Assembly (NCBI GenBank): GCA_023853785.1
Contig: JAJIRX010000516.1
Coordinates: 1 to 51,219 of the forward strand
Source of the DNA: Psilocybe azurescens
Lineage: Eukaryota > Basidiomycota > Agaricomycetes > Agaricales > Agrocybaceae
Length of the DNA: 51,219 bases
Direction of reading: 5' to 3'
The notes under the pieces are model-generated. The model saw only the letters and a program-made list of their open reading frames with translations. It was not told where the DNA came from and ran no database searches. Shown here piece after piece: positions 1 through 11,034 of the stretch. Position 1 is the stretch's first letter, and each line of letters begins with the position of its first letter. The translations under genes and the position numbers were made by a program.

Positions 1-408
1 ATGTATTATCATTCAGAATAGTGCATGCTGGGCCATGAATTTTTGCAATGGGGTGGGAATATGTCCGGAAACATGAATTATCATTGAAAAATGCGGACCA
101 CACTTGGGAAATATGTCAGATATATGTTGAGTATAGCAAACTGGGTCAGAAATGTATTATTATTGAAAACAATTCAGGCCATGTCTGGGAATCTTATAAA
201 TGAGCTGCAAATATGTCCTGGAAGATGACAAACATGGAATTATGAGTTGAGTAACACGAGGAAATGTATAAATAGTTTGTAAAATACCCCAGAAACATGG
301 ATTATCATTGACAAAGACTCATACTGGGTGTGGCAAAGAGGTTAAATAGCCTGTAAACATGTCTGATCAAGTTGATATAGACTGAGCCTTAAAACATGTA
401 TAATTGGT
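1..408 (-). repeat. Left arm of long inverted repeat (foldback-like)
   Basis: The reverse complement of this stretch matches 1311-1722 almost end to end, with scattered substitutions and small indels. The first bases are the complement of the tandem unit ending near 1721, so the arm probably continues to the left of the window. No protein is recognised. The arm is AT-rich and pairs with the right arm across a spacer of about 900 bases. Confidence 0.85.
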
Positions 409-1310
409 GCACAATTGCTTTGACTTGGTTCAGAAACATGGAAAATATTCCACAATCATGTTCTGGTATGTATATAATCAACAAAAGACTCAGCTCATGT
501 GCTGAAATGTAGAACACAGTCCAATGATCTTTTTGTACACTCATTTCCCTTTCAACTGCCCTGTCCTGTACTCAGTCTTATCACAATCTCTACACCTGGC
601 CAGGGCTTGAAAGGTACAGGTTGTAGGTGCACATGAGAATGTAAATTTGGTTAGCAAGTGCATACTATTCTATTGCCCATTATTTTTCTCCTTCTATACT
701 TTCCCCAGGCAAGGTGTCAGTTAATGAAATGAGTTGTGTGAATGAACCGCAAGTATGGGTGGTGAATGTGCATACGTGAGGAGAAAGCATGTGCAGTGCT
801 GCTTGTTAGTTGTCATGCCTGCCTTTCCATTGAATGTATTCTAAAATTCATGTCAAGCACTAAAAGAACTGGCAGACATTTCCACTGATTGTCAACATTA
901 TTAAGCAGATTGACATGGATGCATACTTGATAAAATTATTGCTGGTTGGATACTGGTATTTAATGAAAACAAGAGTGTGGTTGCATTCAAAACAAAAACT
1001 GATGCTGGTCATAAAAGTTACAGAGCAAATTGAGAAACAAGCAAGTAGCACTCTGATTGTTACTGCCATTTGTAACTTGTGAAAGGAATTATACAAAGAG
1101 TGGAATAACCAAGGAAAAAGTAAAAGCAGCTGCAGCTTGCAGCTTGAACTGAAATGACCAATATGTCTACAGTCAGGTTAATTAACACAGATAAAATGAG
1201 GTATTGATACTAATTGCAATAGCAGTCAGATACTACAATGAATTGCACAAGAACTTCCACCCCATTTTGCTTTATAGAATCATAATCTGTATGTCTGGAA
1301 TAGTTTACAG
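409..1310. other. Spacer between the inverted arms
   Basis: About 900 bases of AT-rich sequence between the two inverted arms. The longest open frame (minus strand, 860-1096) matches nothing I recognise and lacks convincing codon structure. No transposase motif is visible, so if the structure is mobile it is non-autonomous. Confidence 0.5.
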
Positions 1311-1722
1311 ACAATTATACATATTTCAAGGCTCGGTCATATTGACCTGATCAGACATGTTTACAGACTATTTAACCTCTTGCCACACTCAGTATGAGTC
1401 TTTGTCAACAATAATCCATGTTTCTGGGGTATTTTACAAACCATTTTGTACATTTCCATGCCTACTCAACTCATAATTCCATGTTTGTCATCTGTTCATA
1501 CATATTTCCAGCCCATTTCAAAGATTCCCAGACATGGCCTGAATTGTTTTCAATAATAATACACATTTCTGACCCAGTTTGCTATACTCAACATATATCT
1601 GGACATATTCCCAAGTGTGGTCCGCATTTTTCAATGATAATTCATGTTTCCGGACATATTCCCACCCCATTGCAAAAATTCATGGGCCCAGCATGCACTA
1701 TTCTGAATGATAATACATGTTT
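1311..1722 (+). repeat. Right arm of long inverted repeat
   Basis: Inverted copy of 1-408. Shared landmarks include the words CATGTTTCTGGGGTATTTTA and TTTCAATGATAATTCATG, each present in reverse complement in the left arm. Its outer end passes without a break into the tandem units of 1643-2190. Confidence 0.85.
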
Positions 1723-2190
1723 CCGGACATATTCCTGCCTCATTGCAACTATTCCTGGGCTTGGCATGCACTATTCTCAATAATAATTCATGTTTCTGAC
1801 CCAGTTTACAATGTCCGGCACTTTTCCGGACATATTCCCGACCCATTACAAAAATTCCCAGGCCCGGCATGCACTATTTTCAATAATATTTCATGTTTCC
1901 GACCCGGTTTACAATGTCCGGCACTATTCGGACATATTCCTGCCCCATTGTAAAAATTCCTGGGCCCAGCATGCACTATTCTGAATAATAATACATGTTT
2001 CCGGACATATTCCTGCCTCATTGCAACCATTCCTGGGCCTAGCATGCACTATTCTCAATAATATTTCATGTTTCCGACCCGGTTTACAATGTCCAGCACT
2101 ATTCTGGACATATTCCACTTATTGCAAAAAATTCCCGGGCCCGGCATTCACTTTTTCAATGATAATTCATGTTCTGGTCCAAGGCTAAAT
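1643..2190 (+). repeat. Tandem repeat, units of 73 and about 102 bases
   Basis: CATGTTTC occurs at 1643, 1716, 1789, 1892, 1994 and 2067, with a degenerate copy at 2168. The spacings are 73, 73, 103, 102, 73 and 101. Each unit holds a GGACATATTCC core, a CATTGCAAAAATTC block and GCATGCACTATTCT. Long units carry an extra segment of about 30 bases with GACCCGGTTTACAATGTCC. The alternation of two unit sizes suggests unequal exchange. Confidence 0.85.
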
Positions 2191-2193
2191 ACA

Positions 2194-2580
2194 GCAAAAA
2201 TTGGAAGTTTACAACCCACATATATCACTCAAATTGTGTCCGTTTTGGCTGTTTCTAGGCTTGTTTTGATCGGAATTTTGTCTAGCTTTTTCATGCGTTT
2301 TAAACCCGGGACTGGGACCGGGGCGGCACTCATTCCCGCCCTGCCCCGGGGCCAAATACACAAAATTGGATCATTACAACCATTATATCTCCCTCAAATC
2401 CTGTCCGATTTGGCTGTTTCTAGGCTTGTTTTGATCGGAATTTTGTCTAGCTTTTTCCATGCGTTTTAAACCCAGGACCGGGACCGGGGCAGCACTCATT
2501 CCCGCCCTGCCCCAGGGCCAAATACACAAAATTGGATCATTACAACCATTATATCTCCCTCAAATCCTGTCCAATTTGCA
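2194..2580 (+). repeat. 165-base GC-rich tandem repeat, about 2.3 copies
   Basis: AAAATTGG-led units begin at 2197, 2362 and 2528, a period of 165-166. Each unit has an AT-rich half and a GC-rich half containing GGGACCGGGGCGGCACTC and CCCGCCCTGCCCC. The last copy is partial. No coding role is visible. Confidence 0.85.
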
Positions 2581-2780
2581 TGATTCTGGGCTTGTTTAAA
2601 TCACATTTACAGTCCAATTCTTTCCCGATTTCACTTATATTTTATTATGGTATGTGCACCAATGCTTGTCAATTCATTGCAAAATTAAGGCTTTACCAGT
2701 CTCCTGTAGACACCCCAGAGCCACTGAATGTATGCTGGATAGCCTACAAAAATGCCTAGGTATGAGCCATTGAGTGGATT

Positions 2781-2915
2781 TACTGTACCATATCATATGG
2801 TACAGTGTAGGCTGCCCAAAATGGAAGGGAAACATTCACTGGTTCAGAGGGGACCACTGAACCCATATGATATGCTACACTGTAAATGTACTTTCTATCA
2901 TATGTTACAGTGTAA
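2781..2915. repeat. Cluster of small palindromes
   Basis: CTGTACCATATCATATGGTA (from 2784, completed by CAG) is a 23-base perfect palindrome around one central base. Related words, CATATGATATGCTACACTGTA and TATCATATGTTACAGTGTAA, follow within 100 bases in both orientations. The cluster could form several hairpins. Confidence 0.7.
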
Positions 2916-2978
2916 CATCAGTATGTGTCTCACTGATATCTTATCCGTAGATGAGCTGGCTGCGCTCTCATCGTGGAA

Positions 2979-3122
2979 TTTGGCAGTGAATAAGACTAAA
3001 CCAGACTAAACAGTTGTTGATGAGGTTCGAATGTTCAACTCATATTAGAACAATACCGCTTTGTTTCGACATATACCCTTATTTAATGATGAAGTTTAAC
3101 AAATGGATCCATGAATGTCTAC
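2979..3122 (+). repeat. Block-edge repeat, copy a
   Basis: About 140 bases, starting AATTTGGCAGTGAATAAGAC and ending GAATGTCT, that recur at 13111-13240 and, split by a MITE, at 18707-19028. In those two places it lies between the F-box and dehydrogenase genes. Here it is joined directly to the middle of the deaminase-like pseudogene, so it marks a recombination junction near 3122. Confidence 0.8.
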
Positions 3123-3411
3123 CAGACGGATTCCACAGCACGAAGAACCAAAACAGCACAAGCAAAAAGATGCAGAACAGGACGGGCGGCCACAAAGATC
3201 CAAAGTGACCTAGGACGAATCATCCCTTTTACGAGAGGATAATGAGAAGTGTATCCTACAGCCTCCAACATCCGAAGGCGACCGACCCTGAGAATCGACG
3301 TGACCCTTACTATGACTAGGAGCGTTTCATTGATGCCCACATTGATAGTCGCCGGGAAGGGCATAAAAAGTGCCTTTCACTGCATTCTGTATCATTGACA
3401 CGCAAGTCGGT
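3123..3411 (+). pseudogene. Deaminase-like gene copy 1, 5' part (broken)
   Basis: This stretch matches 16376-16652 of the copy 2 deaminase-like gene at DNA level (for example CATCCGAAGGCGACCG and TTCATTGATGCCCACATTG). The start of the gene is absent because the homology begins at the 3122 junction. Stops and small indels break the frame. The rest of the gene resumes at 11051 after the 7.6-kb nested insertion. It is a relic and not expected to make protein. Confidence 0.85.
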
Positions 3412-3649
3412 CATATCATCAGTAAATTGGGGCAAGTCTGATTTAGCAATACGACGCTCACGGAACCGGTTACAACATTATAACACTCACACAGCAGTTT
3501 ATAACCACATATCTACGACATATCGGATTATGCTAATGTCTTAGATTAAGTACAATATTCTTTCTGGAATGCAGAGCAAACATAATATTGCTAGGAAATT
3601 ATAACTAGATTGTAAGGTGGCTACCAGATTAATCAAAATCTACAGTATG

Positions 3650-4080
3650 TGTAAGAATTCTAGAACACGAAAGCTCAGTTGTTTGCAGGCAAACGACTGA
3701 GAATATATTTGTATTTACCTAGAACACGAAAGCTAGGTAGTAATTTAGTATAATGAATGAAACATACTAAGTAATAAGAATAGTACTCACCTCAGTTGTT
3801 TGCGAGGCAAACGACTGAGGAGAGCTCGTATTGAAGTATCGTATATAAAGTATTTCATATCTACAAAGTGAATAGAAACCGATAAAGGTGTATTGCGTGC
3901 CGCAATGAAAGATAACAAACTGAATATAATGTATATATTACAGAAAGAGGAATAGTGCAATAATGCACCGTTAATGAACAAATATGTATGAATGAATATG
4001 CACAAAGATTTAAAGAAACCGGCAGTCACATAGCCAAACGGCTGCGAGGCATTATCGCGTTTGCTTACTATATTCCAACA
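3650..4080 (-). repeat. 3' LTR of the Copia element
   Basis: Direct repeat of 8706-9141, running from TGTAAGAATTC to TATTCCAACA on the plus strand. It contains two copies of a hairpin (CTCAGTTGTTTGC ... GCAAACGACTGAG, at 3674-3701 and 3791-3819). Between them is a third hairpin with TACCTAG/CTAGGTA arms. Confidence 0.95.
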
Positions 4081-4092
4081 CTCCCCTCAAAC
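4081..4092 (-). other. Polypurine tract
   Basis: On the minus strand the bases before the 3' LTR read TTTGAGGGGAG. This is a purine run in the position where plus-strand DNA synthesis starts in LTR retrotransposons. Confidence 0.8.
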
Positions 4093-4109
4093 CGATACAA
4101 GGTCGAGCT

Positions 4110-7100
4110 CAGCAGCGAAGTGTTTGACCTTGGGTGACGGTAGGGCCTTGGTGAGAGTATCAGCGATCATTTTGTCGGTAGGACAATAGATAAGGCGAAG
4201 GGATCCGTTTTCGATGATCCAGCGGATGAAATGGAATCGGATATCAATGTGTTTTGTTCTTGCATGATATTGGTGATCTTTCGTGAGGGTGATGGCTGAC
4301 TGGTTGTTGGAAAATAAAGTGGTAGCATCCAGAGAGGTGTCGAAAAGTTGAGATATGAGAGAACGAAGCCATAATGCTTCCTTCGCGGCGTAGCTGCGAC
4401 ATACTCGCTTTCCGTCATGGAAAGCGAAATGATCTCCTGGCGTTTAGTAGTCCACAAAACGGCGCCACCATGTAATAGAAAAGCGTACCCTGAGATCGCA
4501 TGACGATCTTCGGCCATGTTACCATCTGCATCCGCATATCCAGTGAGTTCCTTCGAAGTGCCGCTGTATGAAAGCCACAAGTCGCGTGGTGCCCTTCAGA
4601 TAGCAAAAATTCGCTTAACAGCCTCCCAATGAGCAAGTCCAGGCTTCGTTGAGAAACGCAAGACGGTTTGGACGGCGTAGGTGATGTCTGGGCGCGTACC
4701 GAGTGACGCGTACATTAGCAAACCAACCGCCTCATGATATGGCACGTTGCGCATTTTCGCAAACTCTTCGGTTGTCGATGGGGATTGAGCGGACGTGAGA
4801 CGTGTCGAAGTTTCCATCGGTATCAAAACTGGCTTGAGGTCCTCAAGGCCATAACGGCGGAGGATAGAGTCGATGTACGAACATTGTGAAAGGAAGATTT
4901 TTCGGGCTTCGCGGATACGCTTCTGATTTCGATGCCGAGTATCCAATGAATTTCTCCGAGATCTGTGATGTCAACGTGTTTGGCAATTTCCTTTTAAGAT
5001 GTTTGATCAGTGGCAGTGCCACAGCCACAATCGTACAGTCATCGACGTGTACCAACACGACAACGAGTTTCTTCCCATTGCTCCAATAGAAAACGGCCTG
5101 GTCGACGTTGCACCTTGTGAAACCTAGTTTCCCATGATTTCAACAAGTTTCTGATACCACCTCCGGCCTGACTGCTTCAACCCATATAGCATCTTGCGAA
5201 GTTTGCAAACTAGTCCTGGAGATTCTGAGGCATATCCGGGAGGTTGTTTCATAAAAATGACTTCGTCCTCGGTGAGTACGCCATTCAGATATGCACCTTT
5301 GATGTCAATTTGATGAATTTCAAAGTTTTTGACAGCAGCTATGGCGAGTACAGCACGAATCAACGCCAGACATGCCACAGGAGCAGATGTGTCAAAATAG
5401 TCGACTCCTGGGACCTGCGAGAATCCTTAGCGCAACGTAGTCTTGCTTTGTATTGAACAACGTTACCTGCGGCATCCTTTTAGCACGGAATAACCATTTT
5501 GAACTGACGATGTTGACTCCTTCAGGTGCGTTGACGAGAACCCAAGTTCCAGCCGTTTTCAGTGTGGCTAATTCTTCATGTATTGCTTTCTCCCATAGTG
5601 GCCAGTCCAGTCGTTTCTTTGCCTCAGCAAGACTTCGAGGCTCAAGTGCTTCAGCTTCGCTGATCTCAGCTGCCAGTGCGTATTCCTCCACCCAATCCGC
5701 TGCCATCATCCAGTCTGACGTTCCCTCCCTCAAGAACGGTATCTCGAGGTTGCTCGACTGCATCCGGGAAGGTTTGAAGCAACTGCGCGGCCTTCCAAAA
5801 GATCGCGCACACGTTGTGTTGGCTTTCGAATTCGTTTTGGTACGTGATTCAGCTTCAGAATGAGATGCTTCAGCTTCTGATTGGGGCTCATCATGTGGGA
5901 TAGGTGGTGTTTCGACTGGTTCATGTGGTGCAGGAGGTTGGGTAGGGGTGGAATTTGAAGTTGAAGCTGATGGGTTATCAGTAGAGGCTGAGGGTATGAC
6001 AGGTTCGTCAATTTCCAGATCGACAAAACCATCCCAATCCTCCCCCTCGAGACGTGAAACTGACGTGCATGTATTGTCATAGTAGACATTTCGCTCAACG
6101 TTGACGGATTTAGTATCTGGCCAATAGACACGAATTCCCTTTGATCGATTGTCCATCCCCAGAAAACGTCCTTCGTGAACTCTTCCACCCAGCTTGTTTC
6201 CACCCTCAATCCTCACCCACACTTTGTCACCCCATTCGCGCAAGCCTCGGAGATCAGGCTTCTTGTTGAATGCCGCTTTGTAAGGGGTTTTGTTCTTCAG
6301 GGCCTTGGTCGATGTTCGGTTGAGGAGCCATATGACATGTCTCGCCGCTTCACCCCACAGTGATTTCGGAAGGCCACTGGCATGCAGAGAGCACGCACAC
6401 GCTCAACGATGGTTCGGTTTCGCCTCTCAGCTACGCCCCCCAGATGCTGAGGAGTATGGTGTACGTTTAATTTCTGCTTCGTACCGTTAGAATTCAGATA
6501 TAAAATGAATTCCTTCCCATATACTCTCCTCCTCGATCTGAATTTAGGATCTTGATCTTTGCCTCCAACTGCGTGTTGCACCAGGCTTCATAATCCTTAT
6601 ATGATTGGAAGGTGTCGCTTTCTTCGCAAGAAGATAGAGGTTGGTAGGTCATGTGCTGTCATCGGTGAAGGTCACATAATAACTCTTTCCACCTCTAGAT
6701 TGAACTGGAGCTGGCCCCACACGTCGCTATAGACCTCGTCGCCAAATTCTTTGGCTCGTTCGCCTTCGCGCTCCTTTGGGACAGCCTTCCGTGTGGACTT
6801 CGCATACATGCATGACTCGCAAAAGAAGTCAGCTGACGGCGTGGGTTCTAGTCACACGCCAGTCACGAAACCACGCCTCAACTAGCTTCTGAGCTGTAGC
6901 AACCGATATGTGTCCCATTCGGGCGATGTAATTGGTCGAGGGTAAGTGTCTCTTCCATTGCTGCATTTGCCTCATCGAGTTCACGAGCGTGTTTGACCTT
7001 GTAGACTGCTTTTGAGGTTCGGGGTATAGCGCCAATATGCTTGCCATTTGGACCTTGTATGACACATTTCCCATTACTGAAGGTAACTGAGAAACCTTTC

Positions 7101-7400
7101 TCATCGAGACGGCCTACTGATATGAGAGTGTAGCCAACCTCAGGAGCATATAAGACCTCTGTGAGCTGGAGCTTTGAGACATCAATGCCATCAGGTACAT
7201 CAATAACCATCTCGCCTTTGCCAACAGCACTAAACGACTGTTTATTTGCAGCTCAAAATGACTTCGGGGGTATCTCCTCGAAGTGTGTGAAGTCTTCGCG
7301 GTATGGGGATATATGCTGCATGCAACCAGAGTCGTATAGCTCTGTCTTGATGTAGACATTCTTGCCTTCAGTGGCAGCAAGAGCTTCCTCGCCAGGTTCG
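4110..7400 (-). pseudogene. Copia pol (protease, integrase, RT, RNase H), frameshifted
   Basis: The domains follow Copia order on the minus strand. The protease active site DSG is near 7330. A GAG-pre-integrase segment with an H...GHIS motif lies at about 6900-7200. The integrase part near 6480 has GVAERRNRTI. An SH3-like segment (GRFLGMDNRSKGIRVYWPDT) and a Ser/Thr/Pro-rich linker follow at 5750-6240. Reverse transcriptase includes HQIDIKGAYLNG (about 5310), YGLKQSGRRWYQK (about 5170) and VHVDD (about 5050), the usual YVDD box. RNase H near 4540 has TGYADADGN and SLSMTESEYVA. At least five frame changes or stops separate these pieces, so no single polyprotein can be read. Confidence 0.9.
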
Positions 7401-8631
7401 AAGATTGTGTTGGGAATGGGGATAGGGATGTAGGCGCCATCACAGGTATGTCTGCTTGAATCACTCGCATCCGCTTCGTACTCATCTTGAGCATCATCCC
7501 CAACATCAGAGAACCAATCACTGTCATCGAGGGGAGCTTCGCCGTAACTCGAAGGCATATAGAACGATGAATCTGTGAGTCCAGCATCCAAGGTGATACC
7601 ATCTGAAGCGACTGATTCGCTATCAGTTTCCATGGCTGCCCACACCCCATCTGACTCGGAGTCGTCTTCAACAGCTGCCATACTGGCACCAGTGTCCTTC
7701 GACTTTGGATTAGCTCCACCATCCCCTTCTTCGAAGTCGTCCTTCTTGGACTTGTTGCCAGACTTGGAGGGCTTTGGGCATTTGTTCTTAAAATGCCCCT
7801 TTTCTCCACAGTTCCAGCACTCACCGCGAGGCTTCCTGGCACCGCCTTTATATCCCTTTGACTTCAAGTGGCCATGGCTGACTACCATGGCTTCGTCGTT
7901 GTCGTCCTTGGATTTACCGGCACCTTGGCGTCGTGTACGCTGAGCCTTCTGGCAATCATATTCCTCGCCAAGCAGTGTTATGAGGAGGTCAGGAGCAATG
8001 GTCTTCGATAGGTGAATACATCCGCGCTGCAGCCAGCTGGGCTGATGCAAAATTTGAGAGTACAATGGGAAGGGAACCAATAATGGTAGATCAGTAATCC
8101 TTCTCATTGATTTCTACACCCACAGATGCTAACTCCTCTCGTTTAACACGTGAGGGCATCTAGAAATTCACGGACATTTGCCTTGTCCGCACACTTCGAC
8201 TCGAGGAACTTGGTACGAAGTTCGGTTTGTGCATATGCTCCCTTCTCGGAATATTCGGCCACTATAGCATCCCATCGTTCCTTTACGGACTTCTTCGAGT
8301 GGATCTGCATAAGTGTGGAGTCGGGTATCTTCTGGGTAAGCAAAGATTTTGCTGAACGCTTGTCTTTCTCCCACTTATCTGTTGCTGTAGCGAATTCCTC
8401 GGCTGTCATAACAGTTGTCGATGGGCCGGGTTTTCCATCGGCTCCTACTGGACCTGGAATAGTCGCATTGACTGGGCAAAGAGAGGTTCCATCGAAGTGG
8501 CCCCAAAAGCCTTTCGCTTCGACAGCATCTTGAAAGTGAACAGAGAAGATGACCCAGTTTACACCACTCGCATCGAGCTTCGGAATGGATGAAGGAAGAG
8601 AGTCGGATAGGGATGTAGTGGCAATTGACAT
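7401..8631 (-). pseudogene. Copia gag with CCHC zinc knuckle, frameshifted
   Basis: The chosen start is the ATG at 8631, reading MSIATTSLSD. The earlier in-frame start would lie before the usual region. The N-terminal part has the UBN2-type gag feel (SGVNWVIFSVHFQDAVEAKG, KSVKERWDAI). The frame is lost near 8140 and resumes by about 8105. The C-terminal part has one CCHC knuckle, CWNCGEKGHFKNKCP, near 7800, followed by an acidic Ser/Asp-rich stretch leading to the protease. Gag packages element RNA in virus-like particles. Confidence 0.85.
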
Positions 8632-8691
8632 GGTAAGTTTGAGATAAGGCAATTATACGCAGTACTTGATTTCGAGTTTATGCACAGGGAT

Positions 8692-8705
8692 CGGGGCCCA
8701 TAACC
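8692..8705 (-). other. Primer binding site of the Copia element
   Basis: On the minus strand the bases after the 5' LTR read GGTTATGGGCCCCG. This resembles the complement of the anticodon arm of initiator methionine tRNA (which contains CATAACC) and not of a tRNA 3' end. That pattern is known from Copia elements that prime with a half tRNA. The tRNA identity is inference. Confidence 0.55.
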
Positions 8706-9141
8706 TGTAAGAATTCTAGAATACGAAAGCTCAGTTGTTTGCGAGGCAAACGACTGAGAATATATTTGTATTTACCTAGAACACGAAAGCTAGGTAGTAA
8801 TTTAGTATAATGAATGAAACATACTAAGTAATAAAGAATAGTACTCACCTCAGTTGTTTGCGAGGCAAACGACTGAGGAGAGCTCGTATTGAAGTATCGT
8901 ATATAAAGTATTTCGTATCTACAAAGTGAATAGAAACCGATAAAGGTGTATTGCGTGCCGCAATGAAAGATAACAAACTGAATATAATGTATATATTACA
9001 GAAAGAGGAATAGTGCAATAATGCACCGTTAATGAACAAATATGTATGAATGAATATGCGTACAAAGATTTAAAGAAACCGGCAGTCGCATAGCCAAACG
9101 GCTGCGAGGGTGTTATCGCGTTTGCTTACTATATTCCAACA
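8706..9141 (-). repeat. 5' LTR of the Copia element
   Basis: Direct partner of 3650-4080. It differs at about ten positions, mostly single C/T or G/A changes and short indels. Because the element is on the minus strand, this right-hand LTR is the 5' LTR and would hold the promoter. Confidence 0.95.
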
Positions 9142-11034
9142 ATGTGTGCCAGATGCTAGATGGTTGCGTAGTCCATTATCAACTGGGTAAAACATTCTTT
9201 CCATAATTCAAAGAAAATATAACATTGCAAGGGGACTATATGTAACTATATTATGAGGTGGCCACCGGTGTGCCAAAAATTCACAATATCACACCTCATT
9301 ACAATTGTTTGGTAGGATTTTAGGCTGTATATCAGAGGGGAAAATATGGTACACAAGCTATATCTATTATATACATGTATGTACTTGGGGTGGGGGACAA
9401 GAGGACAGGCAGTGGGCCTGGTGATTGCGAATTCGCGAGCAGGAAGTGTTGATGTGCCTTGTGCCAGCAGTCAGCGCACCTGTGATGCAATGACGGGATC
9501 TATTTAGCAACGTGCAAGGTGGAGCACCCACCCCACCAGTAACTTGCAATGGAGGGAGCTTGGAGCAGTAGTGCAATTTATAGGGGTGACAGTCTTAAAT
9601 AGACCCACTTCGGTTTTCCCACAGATCACATGACATGTGGAAGCTTTGCGAATATTAATTGCCAATTTCAACTTGTATTCTTTCTTCACTTCCACCTACC
9701 TCCCTTTCTCCACTCTTGTCATCATTGGCATTCAACGCCTTCGACACCATTCTCACACACCCATCAAGTCAACCACCAAACACTGACAGCCCCATTTGCA
9801 CAGCTATGGCACGACCTCAAGCTCAGTAACAACAACAGCAACAAGCGAGGGCACCCATGTGCCACGGTAGCACGGTAAGCGTCACCCCCACCCTCTCCAC
9901 CACCGCAGCTAAGCCCCACAGCCCTGATCGCTAGCATATCGCACTGCCTGCCCATGCCATCCACAGTGACAACATGAGTAGGGGCATAAGCCTCACCCCA
10001 ACACAACACCGCCTCCATGTTGTGTGCACTCCCATACCATCCCGCTTTACAGTGATAATGCGAAGAGCAATAGCAATAGCAGGCAGGGAGCAGTGGCCTC
10101 CACCAGCTCTTTGCTTGTGACTGCCGCGGAGATGGACCTGCCCACCACCGACTCTTTCATGCCACCTCACACTCGCCGCTCCTACCCCCAGGTCTGCGTT
10201 TGGCCTTACCGCCTCTGTTATTTCACCTGTCGCAGCAGTAAATGTGGCCCTGCGGCTCATAGGTAATTCTCTTCCAATCCTCTATCTCTTTTTCTTACCA
10301 CATTATACACTAACAAACCCCGAAAGACTGTTTCCTGCCCACTGCTGTTCCACTTCTCACCTCACGACGATGAACGAGAATGCTAAGGCCCACAGGTGAG
10401 TCCCCCGGCCTTATCCCCATTTCTGCTGCTAACCACAACTTGCTTACCAGCCTGAATTTGCATTCAATAATGCTGCTTTCACCATTGTGCTTGCCGTGGA
10501 TGATGTCCCCCAACAAGGAAGCACCGGTGGTGCATTGGCAGTTTAATACCAGTGGTTTATATAGTAGTTACTTGTCTGCTTGAAATATACTATTTGGCTT
10601 TCTTTCGGTATGAAAACCTAAATGTGATGGTCAAAATTCAGCAGGGGTTCTGGTCCCAATTCATAACTGGGTCAACCCCATGATAAGTGTAAGCTCTAGT
10701 GTTGGAACCTCCTGGTCATGTTATACCCAGTTCACAAATGGCTGCCTGGCTTGCAATGTGTTGTGAGTATCTGAGTATCTGATATGTTCTAGACAATTGG
10801 TGATAATATTTTAGCTACCCTATCGTTCTGCAGATGGACGGGTATCAATTCCATAATGATCCCGAATCACGATGACAACTTATGAAATTGCGTCTTGGAT
10901 ATTTTTAAAACCTACCACTATCTATCAATTTATGGCATTGTGAGTCAGCCCAAAATATGATTACCAGTTCATAATGTAGACGAGTGTCTACAATGCATTT
11001 TGGGTGTTCATAACACCCGATAGGATTCTCCACG
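9142..11034. other. Body of the TIR element right of the Copia insertion
   Basis: About 1.9 kb with no recognisable gene. 9185-9295 is a diverged direct copy of 3549-3649 on the other side of the Copia element (shared words ACATTCTTTC and GAGGTGGCCACC). 9660-10260 is C-rich and pyrimidine-rich on the plus strand, like a promoter or leader. Several short open frames occur, none with a known motif. Confidence 0.5.

Larger units (their letters stand above)
3650..9141 (-). mobile_element. Ty1/Copia LTR retrotransposon
   Basis: Two direct LTRs of 431 and 436 bases (TG...CA ends) flank minus-strand gag, protease, integrase, reverse transcriptase and RNase H, in the Copia order with integrase before reverse transcriptase. 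A primer site lies beside the 8706-9141 LTR and a polypurine tract beside the 3650-4080 LTR. The LTRs differ at only about ten positions, so insertion looks fairly recent, yet the coding part is split by several frameshifts and stops. The 5-base flanks (GTATG and ATGTG) do not match as a target duplication. Confidence 0.95.

Noticed and set aside
860..1096. Minus-strand frame of 78 codons with hydrophobic content
   Set aside because: Lies in the spacer of the inverted repeat, has no motif, and hydrophobic residues are expected from AT-rich DNA.
1..2190. CRISPR-like regular repeats
   Set aside because: Units are 73-103 bases, the repeats and intervening sequence are all similar, and the genome is eukaryotic.
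5453..5863. Plus-strand frame of 136 codons
   Set aside because: Antisense shadow of the Copia reverse transcriptase and linker region.
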